This document shows positions 24,604 to 36,370 of a stretch of DNA of 64,000 nucleotides, piece by piece. The stretch is from Prunella strophiata (Eukaryota > Chordata > Aves > Passeriformes > Prunellidae): assembly GCA_036583965.1 (NCBI GenBank), contig JAZBQD010000021.1, positions 18,607,766 through 18,671,765 on the forward strand. The letters are read 5' to 3'. Every line of letters begins with the position of its first letter. Position 1 is the first letter of the stretch. The notes below the pieces were generated by a model. That model saw nothing but the letters and a program-made list of their open reading frames with translations. It did not search any database and was not told where the DNA came from. Made by a program: the position numbers and the translations under genes.

Positions 24604-25229
24604 GAAGGCAAAGTATAAAAAACACCAAAACAACTAAACCTCCTCAAACTGAAGCCAATCTTTGATTCCTTCTCTGAAATGACATCATTGCATAGCCAGG
24701 GCAGCCACAAAGCATGACAGCTGTCCTGGGCCTGCCCTGGGAAGGATATATCACTTCCCTGTTGGAAATCCAGAAGGTATTGTCTGTAATCACAGCCTGC
24801 CCGGCCGGGCAGGGGGGATGGCTTTTGCAATTCGATCCTTCTGCTGCTTTTCTGTTTTGTTCTTGGTCTTTCACACAAATTAGACATCTCCCGAGTCTGG
24901 GACCCTCTCCACAGTGGTTGTGCACATCCACAGGCATTCAGAGAGGGTTGGAGCTGGATGAAGAAGCCTGGCTCCTGTGGATGTGGCTGCTCTGAGGTGA
25001 CAGCTGCAGTGTCCCCTGGTGCCATCTCTTGCTGGTGACATTCACTGAATGTCTTTGTGCTTAACCTCATGTGTGCCAGGCTGTCACTGCCTCCTCTAGG
25101 GATGAACCAGGAGGGGAACACAGGGTGGTGGTGGTTCTGCAGGATTATGGATGATGGGACAGCCAGCAGATCTTCATCACATACAATCCACAGGGATTGT
25201 ATTTCCAGGAATCATCTGCCCCCCAGAAT

Positions 25230-25560
25230 CATCCTGGATGATTTATATCATATTGCCTGGGTTGAAAGGGATCTTAAGGATTGTCTGGTTCTCGCCCTCT
25301 GCCATGGGCAGGGACACCTTCCACTGTCCCAGGGTGCTCCAAGCCCTGTCCAGCCTGGCCTTGGGCACTGCCAGGGATCCAGGGGCAGCCACAGCTGCTC
25401 TGGGCACCTGTGCCAGGGCCTCACAGGGCAGGATTTCATCCTAATATCCAATCTAAGCCTACTCTCTGCCAGTGTGAAGCCATTCCCCCTGTCCTGTCAC
25501 TCCAGCTCCTTGTGAAACATCCCTCTCCAACTTTTTTGTAGGCAGGTACAGAAAGGCTGC
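25230..25560 (-). mobile_element. CR1 LINE 3' region, antisense, about 330 bp
   Basis: From GGGTTGAAAGGGATCTTAAG through GCCATGGGCAGGGACACCTT, TCCAGCCTGGCCTTGGGCAC and GTGAAGCCATTCCCCCTGTC to TGTAGGCAGGTACAGAAAGG. Several frames are open through it; they are not genes. Confidence 0.9.
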
Positions 25561-25561
25561 A

Positions 25562-25680
25562 ATTACAGAATCACAGATTGTTCTGAGTTGAAAGGGACCC
25601 ACAAGGACCATGAAGTCCAACTCCTAAGAGAATATCCCACAATTAGGTTACCCCAAAGCCTTCTCTTGTCTTTGTCTTGA
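25562..25680 (-). mobile_element. Second CR1 fragment, antisense, directly adjacent
   Basis: ACAGAATCACAGATTGTTCT and GAGTTGAAAGGGACCCACAA start another CR1 3' end immediately after the previous one, in the same orientation. It represents a separate insertion or a tandem pair. Confidence 0.7.
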
Positions 25681-26074
25681 TGTCAGAGCTGATCACCACA
25701 GAGAATGGAGGAGCTAAAGCCCTAGGAACAGCACTGTGTTCTGGGATTTTACACAATGCATATAATGGACAGCAGGAGTTGTACAATCCATGACTGAAAG
25801 GAGGGGAAAGGAGATTAAGGTTCTCCAGAGACTTGGTTTTGGATGGTCAAACGTCCTGCAAGAGCATGCAGACATCTGCCTTTCAATAGACAAAGCTGGG
25901 TTAGGACTTTGCTCCCAGGGGAGAGAGATCAGGGCCCTGACTCACTCCACAAGCTGCAGTCTGGCAAAAAGATGGACAAGCTCTGTAGGAATCTGAAAGA
26001 TGTATTATTAGGATATGTGTAGCTCGTATTTCATCCTTCCAAAAGTCTAGTTCCATTAATGAAACCCATGTTTC

Positions 26075-26165
26075 ATTGTTTCAGGGAATTTAGGGCCAAA
26101 GGGACCATTAGATCATCTGCTGTGACCTGGGGAGCACAGGCCAGAGAATTCCATCCTCAGAGACA
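26075..26165 (-). mobile_element. Old CR1-like fragment
   Basis: GGGCCAAAGGGACCATTAGA and TCATCTGCTGTGACCTGGGG recall the 3' end of an ancient amniote CR1-type LINE. Short and diverged; identification is tentative. Confidence 0.4.
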
Positions 26166-28379
26166 AATAATGTGTGTCTGATTAAGCTCACTTAACACAA
26201 TGTTTCGCCGAGACAATAGAAATGGATGCACTTTCATAATCCATATTTTTAGGCAAGATCTCACAATTTACATTTTCCCTTTGGGAATAGGGGCTCAGAC
26301 TTTATTGTTCTGCTAAATGGAGATGCTGCCCACGCTGGTGGCCTGGCCAGGCTCCCACCCAGGGGGAGGATGGGGAGAGGAAGCCACAGCCACATCACAG
26401 GGATGGGCACCACTGGAGGTCCTGGCAGTGGGGCTGGAGCCAAACCCATGTCTGTTCCATGGGCAGGTGGGCTCTGCCCACAGCACACCTTGAATTGCAG
26501 AATCCAATCAGCAAAATCCTCTCTCCTCCCAAAACCAGCTCAAACAAGCAGTGTGTAGACCAAGCACAAGCTGAGAACTCTTCTGCTGTTTGCCTTTTTT
26601 TTTTATTATTGTTGTTGTTAGCAGAAACATGGTGGAAGATACTCAGACATTTTGGCCATGAGCAGAGGGGGAAGCTTTGAAATAAAATATCTTTATTATG
26701 GCTGCATATTTCAGCTGGCACCAGATGAAGACTGCTGTGATGAGCAGTGCACAAGGAATTGCTGGAAGACACCAGGAGCAAATGGCAGAGGAAGGCTGAC
26801 TAGTGGTGAGAAAGCCAAAATATCTTCAGAACCACTGGGAATTATTAAAGTCTTGAACGTGTTTCGTGGCGTCCCTCTGCTCTTTCATCAGCTGTGGAAG
26901 TGATTGGCATTTTTTCTCACTCACATTTTGGCAATAAGCTGTGTTTTGCATCCCACAAAAGAGGATCTCATGTTCTTATTTCCTTTTCCCAAAGTACTGA
27001 GTGATAAACAGAAGCACAAGGAGACTTTCCCAAGGTCATACAGGAAGTTTAAGGATGGGGACAGGGATCAAAACCTGAATTTCTGAGTCCATCACTACAG
27101 TCCATAGAGAACATGATCATAAAGGATGTATAATGGAGGATATACAATGCACATTCCTTAGCCTAAGTAATTTTGGACAGGGGGTAGTTAGGAAGTTAGG
27201 AAGAGCTGCATTTTGCTGTGGAAATTTTCCAACAAATGCCAGTGCTCATGCAGTTCTTTAAAGAAGAGCACAAATGTTTATTACACTGCAATCACCACCA
27301 CTTTGCATTTTTTTCTGCTGGAATCCATACATGTGGTGATGATCCTGAAAGAGAAGGATTTTTCACCATCATCTTTCACCAGGCTCTCCATTTCCAAACA
27401 GGTACAGCTCATTTGAACAGAGACTTTTGGGAATGCTGTTGCTCAAGATCTCCAGAGCACAGAGTAGAAAACACTGACTCCACTGTCTTTTCTCCTTTCT
27501 TTTTTAAGACTCCCTTTTTGGTTTTTTCTCATCTTGTGGTCCACATTACTCACGGCCTGCAAATGATTCCCAAGAAAGCCACAATCAGTGGATTCTCCCT
27601 GTGTCTGTACAAACAGGAGCTGCTGTGAGGTCACCCTTTGCAGCCCATTTTTGGCTGGAGCCACGAAGGCAATTCCCACACAAGACCACCCCCCATGAGG
27701 GCTGGGTTGGAGATGACCAGCAAAGCTCCCGTGGTCACTTCCCAGGGCTTGGGCAGCCAGTCCTGGTCAGTGACTCAGGACATCCTTGACCACCCTGTGT
27801 CTGCCACGCCAGCAGGTCCAGAAGGGGATGATGCTCTTAAAGCAACATGGGGAGTTAAATAATGAGAGCAAAGGATGATGCTGGGGTGCCCCTGCAGCAT
27901 TGTGGGGCTCAGCACCTCTCATGGGGCTGAGCAGCTCAGCGTGGCACACACAGGGTGACAGAAAAGGCTCCTCAGCCCTGGGCAAAGTGCAGCCCTGGGT
28001 TATCTGATTTCCAACCCGAGCCATGACCTCAGCTCCATTCCCTGCAGCCTTAACCCAGCACTGCTCATTCAGCAGCAGTACCCTGGCTGGCAGAGTCAGG
28101 AACAAAACTCCTCCTCCTCCTGTGAGTTCTCCTCAATGGAGCTGTGAGTCACTCTCAGGGCTGGGAGATGGGTGGAGGAGGCAAGGAAAGGTGTCACCAG
28201 CAACAATCCCCGTTTGTGCTCCGTGCCCCTGGACACAGTGGCACTTTGTTCTCCCACCAGCCTGAGCCAACACAGGCATCCCTCCTCCCCAGGCACCCCT
28301 CTGCCAAACAGTAGGCAGAGGGAATTAGCCCTCAGCACCAGAAGCACCAGGAAAGGTGGCAGGTTTGAGCCTTTCATAA

Positions 28380-28800
28380 TCACATTGGAAGGAGGAATTA
28401 ATTTGGAGTTATCACAAAAGGTGACAGAGTTGTCTTGCTTATGAACTGCTGCTGAGTCTGTGTGTACTGATCTGTCGAGGAGAAAAGAGCCAGAAGCCTT
28501 TATTGGCTTTGCTGTGCCTAGTGAAAGTGCCTGCCCTCTTCCACCAGATAAGTTCAGCCTTGTTTATTTTCATTTTAGCTGTTCGGAAAGCGCCGTTCTG
28601 TGCTGTCCCAGACAATATCCCTGTGCCTTTAAAAAGGAAAGGAAGTGTGGTCCTGGCAAACACAACCGGAGCAATGAAATATAAATCTTTGTAATTGTTG
28701 TGGAGACAGAAAGCAAAACAAACTGTACTTAAGTACATTGTAAGAAAATGTCAGAGATTTGAGGGAATGGTCATTAGCATACGAAATCATTTATCTCCCC
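28380..28800. promoter_or_regulatory. Candidate conserved non-coding element
   Basis: Unique, repeat-free sequence with GGAATTAATTTGG, ATAAGTTCAGCC, GTTCGGAAAGCGCCG and a palindromic GTACTTAAGTAC (28,725-28,736). Judged only by composition and motif content. Confidence 0.22.
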
Positions 28801-31180
28801 TGAGTAAGTGACTTGGACGCAGACCAACCCATTTAATTTTCAGTATTCTTCCCTTTGGGATTTCTTGGAATGTCAGAACTACTATTTTTTCCTCCAGGAA
28901 AGAAGATTGACTTCAAGGCTGATGTTCAGAGGCCACAGAAACAAGCTGAGCACAGTGTCACCTCCCGCAGCCACCCCTGCACACGTGTGTGCAGCAATGC
29001 CCTGCTCTGGGTGGGGATGTCCCTGTGCCCCAAGCTCTCCTGCAGGCGCCCCACCTGTGGTGTTAGAGCCCATCCAACATCTGTGGACTCTTCCTGGCAA
29101 TGACATCCAGCCCCTGAAACATCATCCCCCCCTGCCCACGAGGGTGTTTAATTTGCTGAAATGAAAATTATGGTTTGCTGGAGGTCTGCAATCCCCACAG
29201 CCACTGAGTGAAACCATCCCAGAACAACAGGATCATTTCAGTGTCACCTCAAACCACCCCTGGTCCAGCTTGTGCCTTCCCTGCTGGGAGACTGGCCTGG
29301 AAAACACTGTCACAGACAGCCACAACTCTGACTCTGCCATCACACCGATATCTCCTTTCCTTCTTTCTTCCAAAATCTAAATCCTGGAGGGAGGAAACTG
29401 CTGGGAAAAATGTGACTAGGAAGTATCTCCAGGCACCTGGTGATGGGTGAGGTGTCCCAGTACCCTCCAGTCCCCCCAGAATGGTTCCTGTCCCAGGAGA
29501 CCCCAGGGACAGGGATGGGTTGAGGCTGATGGGGGAGCCCCTCTTGGTTACACAGCTGAAGTGCATGAAGTCATTTGAGACACTTCTGGAAACATTTGGG
29601 CACCCTGAACTTCTCCCTGCTGGATTCTCGTCCCAGATGGGAAGAAAATGAAGTTCAGATCTTCTGGGATTAATATAATCAGAGAATCTGAGAGGGAAAG
29701 CTCGTGAGTGGTTTTGCTCCTCTCTTTGATGAGGGGGGTGTCCCCAAGGTTAATGAACTGCATCCCTCCCAGCAGGCAAAATGATCCCACCCCTGTTTCA
29801 GAGCAGAGCAGCCTTGGAGGAACCATGCAAAAGGTTAATTCTTTTAATTATAGAACAGGAAAATTGTGTTTCAGCTCTCTAGCAAGGCTGCTGCTAGCAA
29901 GAAAGTACTGAACAGTACCAAATGCAAATATCTGGCCTTTTTTTTTTTTCCTTTTAATAAGGTGGTCAAAAGGTCTAAGGGGAAGCAGGGATTTTGGAAG
30001 TATGCATAAAGTCAACAGTGCAGTTAGCAATGGGATAGTAAGATTTCACAGCTCTGCTTTGATCAGGATTTCAGCAAAGTGAAGCCATAGCACAGAATGT
30101 CCTCTGAACTGAAACCAAGGCAGGCTTTGTCTTTTATCTCAAATATCAGCTCAGAAAATGAGAATGATATGAAAATGCTGAACTCATTACATTTTACTCG
30201 CGGTTTCACAAAGTGCTCCAGTGAGGGATATGGGTTTTTAATGGAGGTAAAAGGTTCTGGGACACTCTTTGCAGGGTCTCTGTGGGAGCCAAAGAAGTCA
30301 TTGTGTCCCCAAAATGTTTCACAATTTGAAGTTGCTGTCCCTTATTAATTGTCCTTGAGTTTTGGAGTGGTGGTTTCACTTTCTTTTCAGAAGACAGAGA
30401 TTTAGCCACTAAGAAGTTCAGTAGGAAGGGAATGATTGATTTTGCTTTTCAGCCTAATTACTGATTTTCTCCTTCCTCACACTTTTTTAGTCCTTTCTCA
30501 CTATTTTGCTTCAGTGCCAAAGCCCTTATGATGTTTGTTTGAACTCACACACAAGGAAAGAAAAATGCCCATCCATAATTTGAAGCAGATGCAGCTCCAA
30601 CACCCCGAGCTCAGATTGTACCTGGAGGTTGTGTTGAGGACTTCTCTTCAGAAAATAATTACAGATGGATTTGGTGGCATCTGTGACTTTGCCAGCTTCA
30701 GTGGATTTGGATCAGGCCTGTAGTTGTATAATAAACATCCATTTTAATCCTGAACACCAAAATTATGTCCACCACCTGCATTTCCATGGCTAAGTGGAGA
30801 TAGCCCAAGGTGAAAGAATCTAAGCAAGCAAAACAAACATGATAATAAGAATTTTACTAGCTATTTCCTACCCATTGCTGTTTTTCTAAAGTATTTTCTT
30901 CCTCTAAAAAGAATAATTATTAATAAATAGATAATCAAAGCTCAGGAATGTTCTTTGATTTCCCATTTTTCTTCTCAATGTGTGATTTCAGACAACAAAA
31001 ACTCCTCCCAAGCATCTCCTTATCCAAATACCTGCAGAACCACAAGTGGCAGAGAGGGAAGGGGCAACCCCCAACCTGCATTACTGTGCTGGTCCAAACC
31101 ACTTGGATTTAATGGGAGATCAGGCAGAGCTGGAGCTCAGGACCTATTTGTGGAATTATCCCTTGTCTGCTGCTCTTAGC

Positions 31181-31510
31181 AAAACTAAATCATACCTTTT
31201 TTATCAAAATACACAAACACTTATACAAATATTTCACATCTCCAAAAATCAAACAAAAAAATTATTAATACTAACCCTATCAACTTATATACAACTTCTG
31301 TTTCTACAAGAACTATCAACCCTCAAAAATTACAAAATGTACATCTATAGCAAACAAATATTACCAAATACCCATCTTTTAAAAAATTCAGAAATATTCA
31401 TATATCTGTTAACACTTTTTCAAGCACAATTTTTACTACTGCACACACACAAAAAAAATCAGCCAATCATACTTACCAACATTTTCTACAAACTTTTACT
31501 TCATTATTCC
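31181..31510 (+). other. Strongly G-depleted block, possible hypermutated retroelement remnant
   Basis: Only 9 G in 330 bases, with no GG dinucleotide, flanked on both sides by ordinary sequence with frequent GG. The surviving G are followed by C (4), T (3) or A (2). A frame stays open across it within 31,046-31,816, but the translation (Lys/Asn/Leu/Tyr-rich) looks like nothing I know, and that frame also crosses unrelated flanks. G-to-A editing by APOBEC-type enzymes would give this pattern. Alternatives are a mitochondrial insertion or a simple low-complexity sequence. Confidence 0.7.
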
Positions 31511-31995
31511 AGCTCCAGGGGCACAACCACCCAACTGAGGAACAAAAACCATGGAGATGTTTATTTTGGGATGCTCTGCCTGCTGGTGACTAACCCTGCT
31601 AAGCCTTTAGCCCAAGGGATGCAGCTTGGCTTGGGTTTTGCTTTTTTGCAAGCTGGCAAAGGTGACAGAATTGCAATTCCCTTTCCCACCCCAGGAGATT
31701 TTTGTGCTGAGGACACTCCACCATCCCAGGGCTGGGTGCTGGGTCAGCAGGGAAAGGCAGAAGTTCCCAGCCCTGGGGCAGAGCCACATCCTGCCAGAGG
31801 GCCAGTGCCACACTGAGATTTTTTCAGATGAATCTCAGGACACCAGGCTCCAGGGACACTTTTCCCTGTGCTTCTCATTTATGAGCTTCCTGCTGTATTT
31901 AAGGATTATTTCTCCTCTTCACCTTCTTGATGGAATGTAGGGGTGTTATCAGCTAAAATGAGGCTTTACCCTGATCAGCTTTACAAAGTTTTCCC

Positions 31996-32120
31996 CCTTT
32001 TGGTTTTGGTGGTTTTGGTTGTTTTTTTTTTTTGTTGTTGTTGTTGTTGTTTGTTTGGTTTTTTGGGGTTTTTTTGGGTTTGTTTGTTTGTTTGTTCGTT
32101 TGTTTGTGGTTTTTTTGCAA
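31996..32120. repeat. GT-rich simple repeat: (GTT)n and (TTTG)n
   Basis: A T/G-only stretch with (TTG)n, GG-containing blocks and (TTTG)n. It generates Phe/Leu/Val-rich open frames that look like membrane proteins but are simple-repeat artefacts. Confidence 0.9.
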
Positions 32121-33588
32121 ATTCACTGGCTATAGACCCATAAAATCATTTCCTATTTATTCCTTTTCTTCTCACAGCCTTCTCCAGTTTCTAGCTGAGG
32201 GAACAGCAGCCCACCTGCTCTATTCCCCATGAACCCACTCCAATTTTCACCCCTCAAGACCAGGAGATCCAGTAATTCCCAGGCTGACCCTTGAAGCTGC
32301 CCTTCTCACAGATGTGTTGGAGATGGGGACAATCTGAAGCCTTCACAACCCTCTGTATGTGGGAGAAACAAGGAATTTTACTGGTTTAAAAGTGCATTTT
32401 TGTAGGGGTGATGAGAACCAAACCATGGCTGGTGGAAGGATCAACCATAAAAGACTTTTTATCTTTTCTTTCAGAAACAGGAACCTTCCTCCTTAAAGGA
32501 TTTTTGTGACAATAAATGATGCACTACTGAATTAAAACTATTTTCACTTCTTTCTTTTCACTTCTTTCTTTGCAATGAGGTGAGATTTACAGGAACCTCC
32601 TCATATTCAGAGAATCCACTTCCACCCTTTTTGCCCATACATTTTCCATGGCTGATGTTCTGGGATGAGAGAACTTTTTCCTCAAGAGCTCCTCCATCAT
32701 CAAAAAACTCATTAATGCTAATTAATTAACACCTTCATTTCCCCACTCCATTGTACAACAATGGCACAGAAGTGCTGACTTAACAAAGCAGATGCAAAAT
32801 TTTAATAACAAAATGAAATTTTTTCATTTCAATGAAACCTCTCCCAGCCTTACAGTTAAACCATGCTTAGACTCTTTGCTGTGTCATTGCCTACATAGAG
32901 AAAATAAAGAAAATAATAAAGTTCTTTTTTTCCTTTGGCTTCTGTGGTCTTTGTGTCATCAGTGTGGTGGTGACAGTCAGGATTTTCCTCAGGAGCATCG
33001 TGGTGGTTTGTGTTTATTAAAGAGAGTTTTGTATCAGGAGTTTTGCAACAGGAGTTTTGCATTCAGCTTTCCTGCAGAAGCTGAAATGGTGATAATTCAG
33101 ATTTTATGTTCTGTTCTCCCCTTGGAGGCATGGAGAGGTTGTTGGCCAAGGGAAAAACAAGCTCAGGAAAGAGCTGAGCATTTCCACAGTGCTGTGGGAA
33201 TCAAACAGTGCTGGGATTGCACACATCTCTCTTCATCTTCTCCCACTAGATACATTTTTATATTTAAAAATAAAAGAAAAGCAGTCTTCCAACCATTATT
33301 AAATACTAATATATATTAATGTAGGTGCATTTTTACCTGAGTACAGGAGAATGTGCCAGAATTTGCCAGAAACCTACTGGATTTTTTTTTTTATTTTTTT
33401 TTTTTTAAAACCCTCACCCTCAGAAGGTAAGAGATGGATGAGATGAGGGAGCACTAAGGAATGACATTTATCCAAATTTCAGTCAAGCTGTGCATTGCTG
33501 TGCTCCTCCCTGGTGTAAATCCATGTGCTGTTCCCCATTTATAGGAGTTTAGAGGGTTTTTTTTTTCTCTAGTTAAAAGTAACACTCC
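32121..33588. other. Intergenic, AT-rich
   Basis: A 175-codon frame (32,792-33,319) shows no domain and starts in AT-rich DNA; taken as chance. T/A runs at about 33,380-33,408. Confidence 0.45.
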
Positions 33589-34287
33589 AAAATTTATTTC
33601 ACTGTAATCAATTTGGGTAGGGAAAAAATAAGGAGGGAAAGAAAGGAAAAAGATGAGGAGGAAAGTTAAAAATTTATTTCACTGTAACCAGTTTGAGTAG
33701 GGAAAACATAAGGAGGCAAAGAAAGGAAAAAGATGAGGAGGAAAACCAAAAATTTGTTTCACTGTAATCAGTTTGGGTAGGGAAAAAATAAGGAGGCAAA
33801 GAAAGAAAAAAGATGAGGAGGAAAATCAAAAATTGATTTCACTGTAATCAGTTTGGGTAGGGAAAAAATAAGGAGGGAAAAAAAGGAAAAAAGGAAAATC
33901 AAATATTGATTTCACTGTAATCAGTTTGGGTAGGGAAAACATAAGGAGGCAAAGAAAGAAAAAAAATGAGGAGGAAAATCAAAAATTGATTTCACTGTAA
34001 TCAGTTTGGGTAGGGAAAAAATAAGGAGGGAAAAAAAAGGGAAAAAGGAAAATCAAATATTGATTTCACTGTAATCAGTTTGGGTAGGGAAAAAATAAGG
34101 AGGCAAAGAAAGAAAAAAGATGAGGAGGAAAATCAAAAATTGATTTCACTGTAATCAGTTTGGGTAGGGAAAAAATAAGGAGGGAAAAAAAGGAAAAAAG
34201 GAAAATCAAATATTGATTTCACTGTAATCAGTTTGGGTAGTAAAAAAAAAGAGGGGAAAAAATAAAAAAGAGGAGGAGGAAAATTCC
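33589..34287 (+). repeat. Tandem repeat with 80-bp monomers and an 80/73-bp higher-order pattern
   Basis: The anchor ACTGTAA occurs at 33,601, 33,681, 33,761, 33,841, 33,914, 33,994, 34,068, 34,148 and 34,221. Spacings are therefore 80, 80, 80, 73, 80, 74, 80 and 73. The short monomer lacks part of the AAAAGATGAGGAGGAAAA segment. From 33,841 the array amplifies as a 153-154-bp dimer. Each unit also has CAGTTTGGGTAGGGAAAA and a purine-rich stretch. Confidence 0.95.
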
Positions 34288-35054
34288 CATACAACAAAAA
34301 CTCCATGACAGCAGAATCCAGATAAAAATAGGATTAAAAAAAAAATACCTCCTTTGATTTTAGTTGGGTGCCATGGCTTTTCTGGCTTGGCTAAATGAGC
34401 TGAGAGCCAGAGCCCCCGTGCAGTCCCATCCCCTTGCAGCCCATACAAACAGAGGAAGTGGTTTCCTGGGAACAAAACCCACATGAAAGTTGTGCTGATG
34501 GTGCTTTGCTTCCTGCCACTTCCTCCTCTCTCCACATTTCACACGTGAACCCCCCAGCAGGACAGAGCACCTGGAGCCAGGGTCAGGTTTATTGTCTCCT
34601 CTGAAAGGAGAGGGCACAGCTCAGCATCCAGGATCATCATCCGAGTCCCACCACACAGCTGGTGTCTCCTGGAATGGCAGAGCTCATGTCAGGCTTCTTT
34701 GGGATGGGATCCATCCATAAGTGGTGGGATAAGAAGATTTAAAAGGGTTTTGTCCCCTCCACCAGCCCTGATCCATGTCTTTGCCCTCGGTGCCACTGTC
34801 CATGAGGGCCTCAAGTCACAGGGATTTGTGCTTGCCACTGTTTAAAGTGATGCTTTTGCTGTGTTTCCTTTAATTTAAGAATTTAAAGGTGACTAAATCA
34901 AGGTGCAAGGGGTTGGATTTAAAAGCACCTTTGGAGTAACCAAATATCTGCAGTGTTCTGGGCATTTCTGGCCTCAGCTGGCTGCAAGCTGGGATCACAC
35001 AGGGGTGATGTTGCCTTACCAGTCTCAGACCTTCCCAATTCTTGTGTAATAAAT

Positions 35055-35300
35055 TAAAGCACAGAATCAAGGAATGGTTTGGATTGGAAAGGATCTTAAA
35101 GATCATCCAATTCCAACCCAAACACCTTCCACTGTCCCAAAGTGCTCCAAGCCCTGTGCAACCTGGCCTTGGGCACTTCCAAGGATCCAGGGGCAGCCAC
35201 AGTTCCTCTGGGCACCTATGCCAGGGTCTCCCCACCCTCACAGGGAACAATTCCTTCCCAATATCTAATCTAAACCTTCCCTCTCTCAGTTTAAAGCAAA
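35055..35300 (-). mobile_element. CR1 LINE 3' region, antisense
   Basis: ACAGAATCAAGGAATGGTTT, GGATTGGAAAGGATCTTAAA, AGCCCTGTGCAACCTGGCCT and AATTCCTTCCCAATATCTAA are CR1 3' sequence in reverse orientation. Confidence 0.88.
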
Positions 35301-36059
35301 GCTTTTAAAATTTAAGACTGAAGGATTAAAACTTAGGTCTTCCATAAGCACATTTCCCAAGTCATGGCAAAGATTAAAAGACTTTAATGGGTTAAAACTC
35401 CCTTCCCCTGGGTCAAGGCTGCATCCAAAATATTGAATGGACTGCCTTGAATGTGGCAGGAACTTCATGGAGCAGAAAATTGGCTGTTTTTTAAGGAATA
35501 ATCTTAAATATCTTTAGTACAGTTTAGTTAAGTGCTGTTTAGGGAGCCACTGGACATTTAATGGAGCAATGAAAACAGTCTGATAAGACTGGACAATCAG
35601 GGAGCTCAGACTCAAAAATTCTGTTTCCAAATCAAAGCAATAATACCTTTCATTATAAAAAAGGGAGGTATTTTGTTAATTGCCTTATGTTAAAATGTTG
35701 TAATTCTACATTTTGCAGAGCCCTGGAGAAGGACATGAGGGAAGGTTCTCTGCTGAACAACTCCAATGTTAATAAACTGCAGGTCTCCCAGTGGTTTATA
35801 TCTTGAAAATTAAGCCTTTAACATGTGTTTGAAGAGTCAAACTTCAGCTGTTTCAGTTAATTAGAAGGCTTAAAAATTGCAGCTTAATGAATTCAGTACT
35901 TGTTTATGTTAAACTGTCAGGGAGTTAAGCAAGGAAAAAGTGTGATTTGGGGAACATCTGATTGCAGCCCATGTGGAATTCCATATGTCAGAGAAGCTGG
36001 AAAGCATTTTATTGAGCCATTGTCTAGAATGTGAATTAATTCCCTACTACTTCATAAAA

Positions 36060-36370
36060 GACTTCTTAGTAGGGTTGAAAAAGGATTTATCATAATTATT
36101 GCTCCTGGCCCGGATCATGATTATAAATGATACGTGCGTGGATTTTGTTTATAAAATTCCCAGTTTGCAATTAAAACAAGCTGCAATTTGCTCTTTGCCT
36201 GCCTTCTCGTCAGCAGCTGAGCTGAAAATCTACCATTTGTTTTCAAAATTAATACCTGTCAAACATTTCTTTTGGCTCTCCAGAGCCAGGAAAAAGGGAA
36301 AAAGAAGAAATGTTTGAAAGATTTGAACAGAAGAGGATTGGTACCGAGCTGGTGGAGGATAAATGATGCT
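36060..36370. promoter_or_regulatory. Candidate conserved non-coding element
   Basis: AT-rich unique sequence retaining CpG (GCCCGGATCATG, GATACGTGCGTGG, CTTCTCGTCAGC, GGTACCGAGC) with a forkhead-type TTTTGTTTATAAA at about 36,143-36,155. No repeat family recognised. Low confidence. Confidence 0.28.

Larger units (their letters stand above)
21108..25229. other. Intergenic, unique sequence
   Basis: Contains the candidate element at 22.2-22.5 kb and the A(23) run. The longest frame outside FOXL1 lies here (24,057-25,121 minus, 354 codons) and is rejected for the reasons listed separately. Confidence 0.45.
25681..31180. other. Intergenic, mostly unique sequence
   Basis: One old CR1-like fragment near 26.1 kb and the candidate element at 28.4-28.8 kb. 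Small T-tract and TTG repeat at 26,597-26,622. No gene supported. Confidence 0.45.

Noticed and set aside
24057..25121. 354-codon minus-strand open frame, the longest outside FOXL1
   Set aside because: It reads through an A(23) run as poly-Phe, has no recognisable domain, and ends in low-complexity sequence. Length alone is not enough in a 64-kb window.
31046..31816. 256-codon frame across the G-poor block
   Set aside because: It joins three segments of quite different composition. The middle is open only because TAG, TGA and G-containing codons are rare there.
31943..32232. Phe/Leu/Cys-rich frames resembling a membrane protein
   Set aside because: Encoded by the GT simple repeat.
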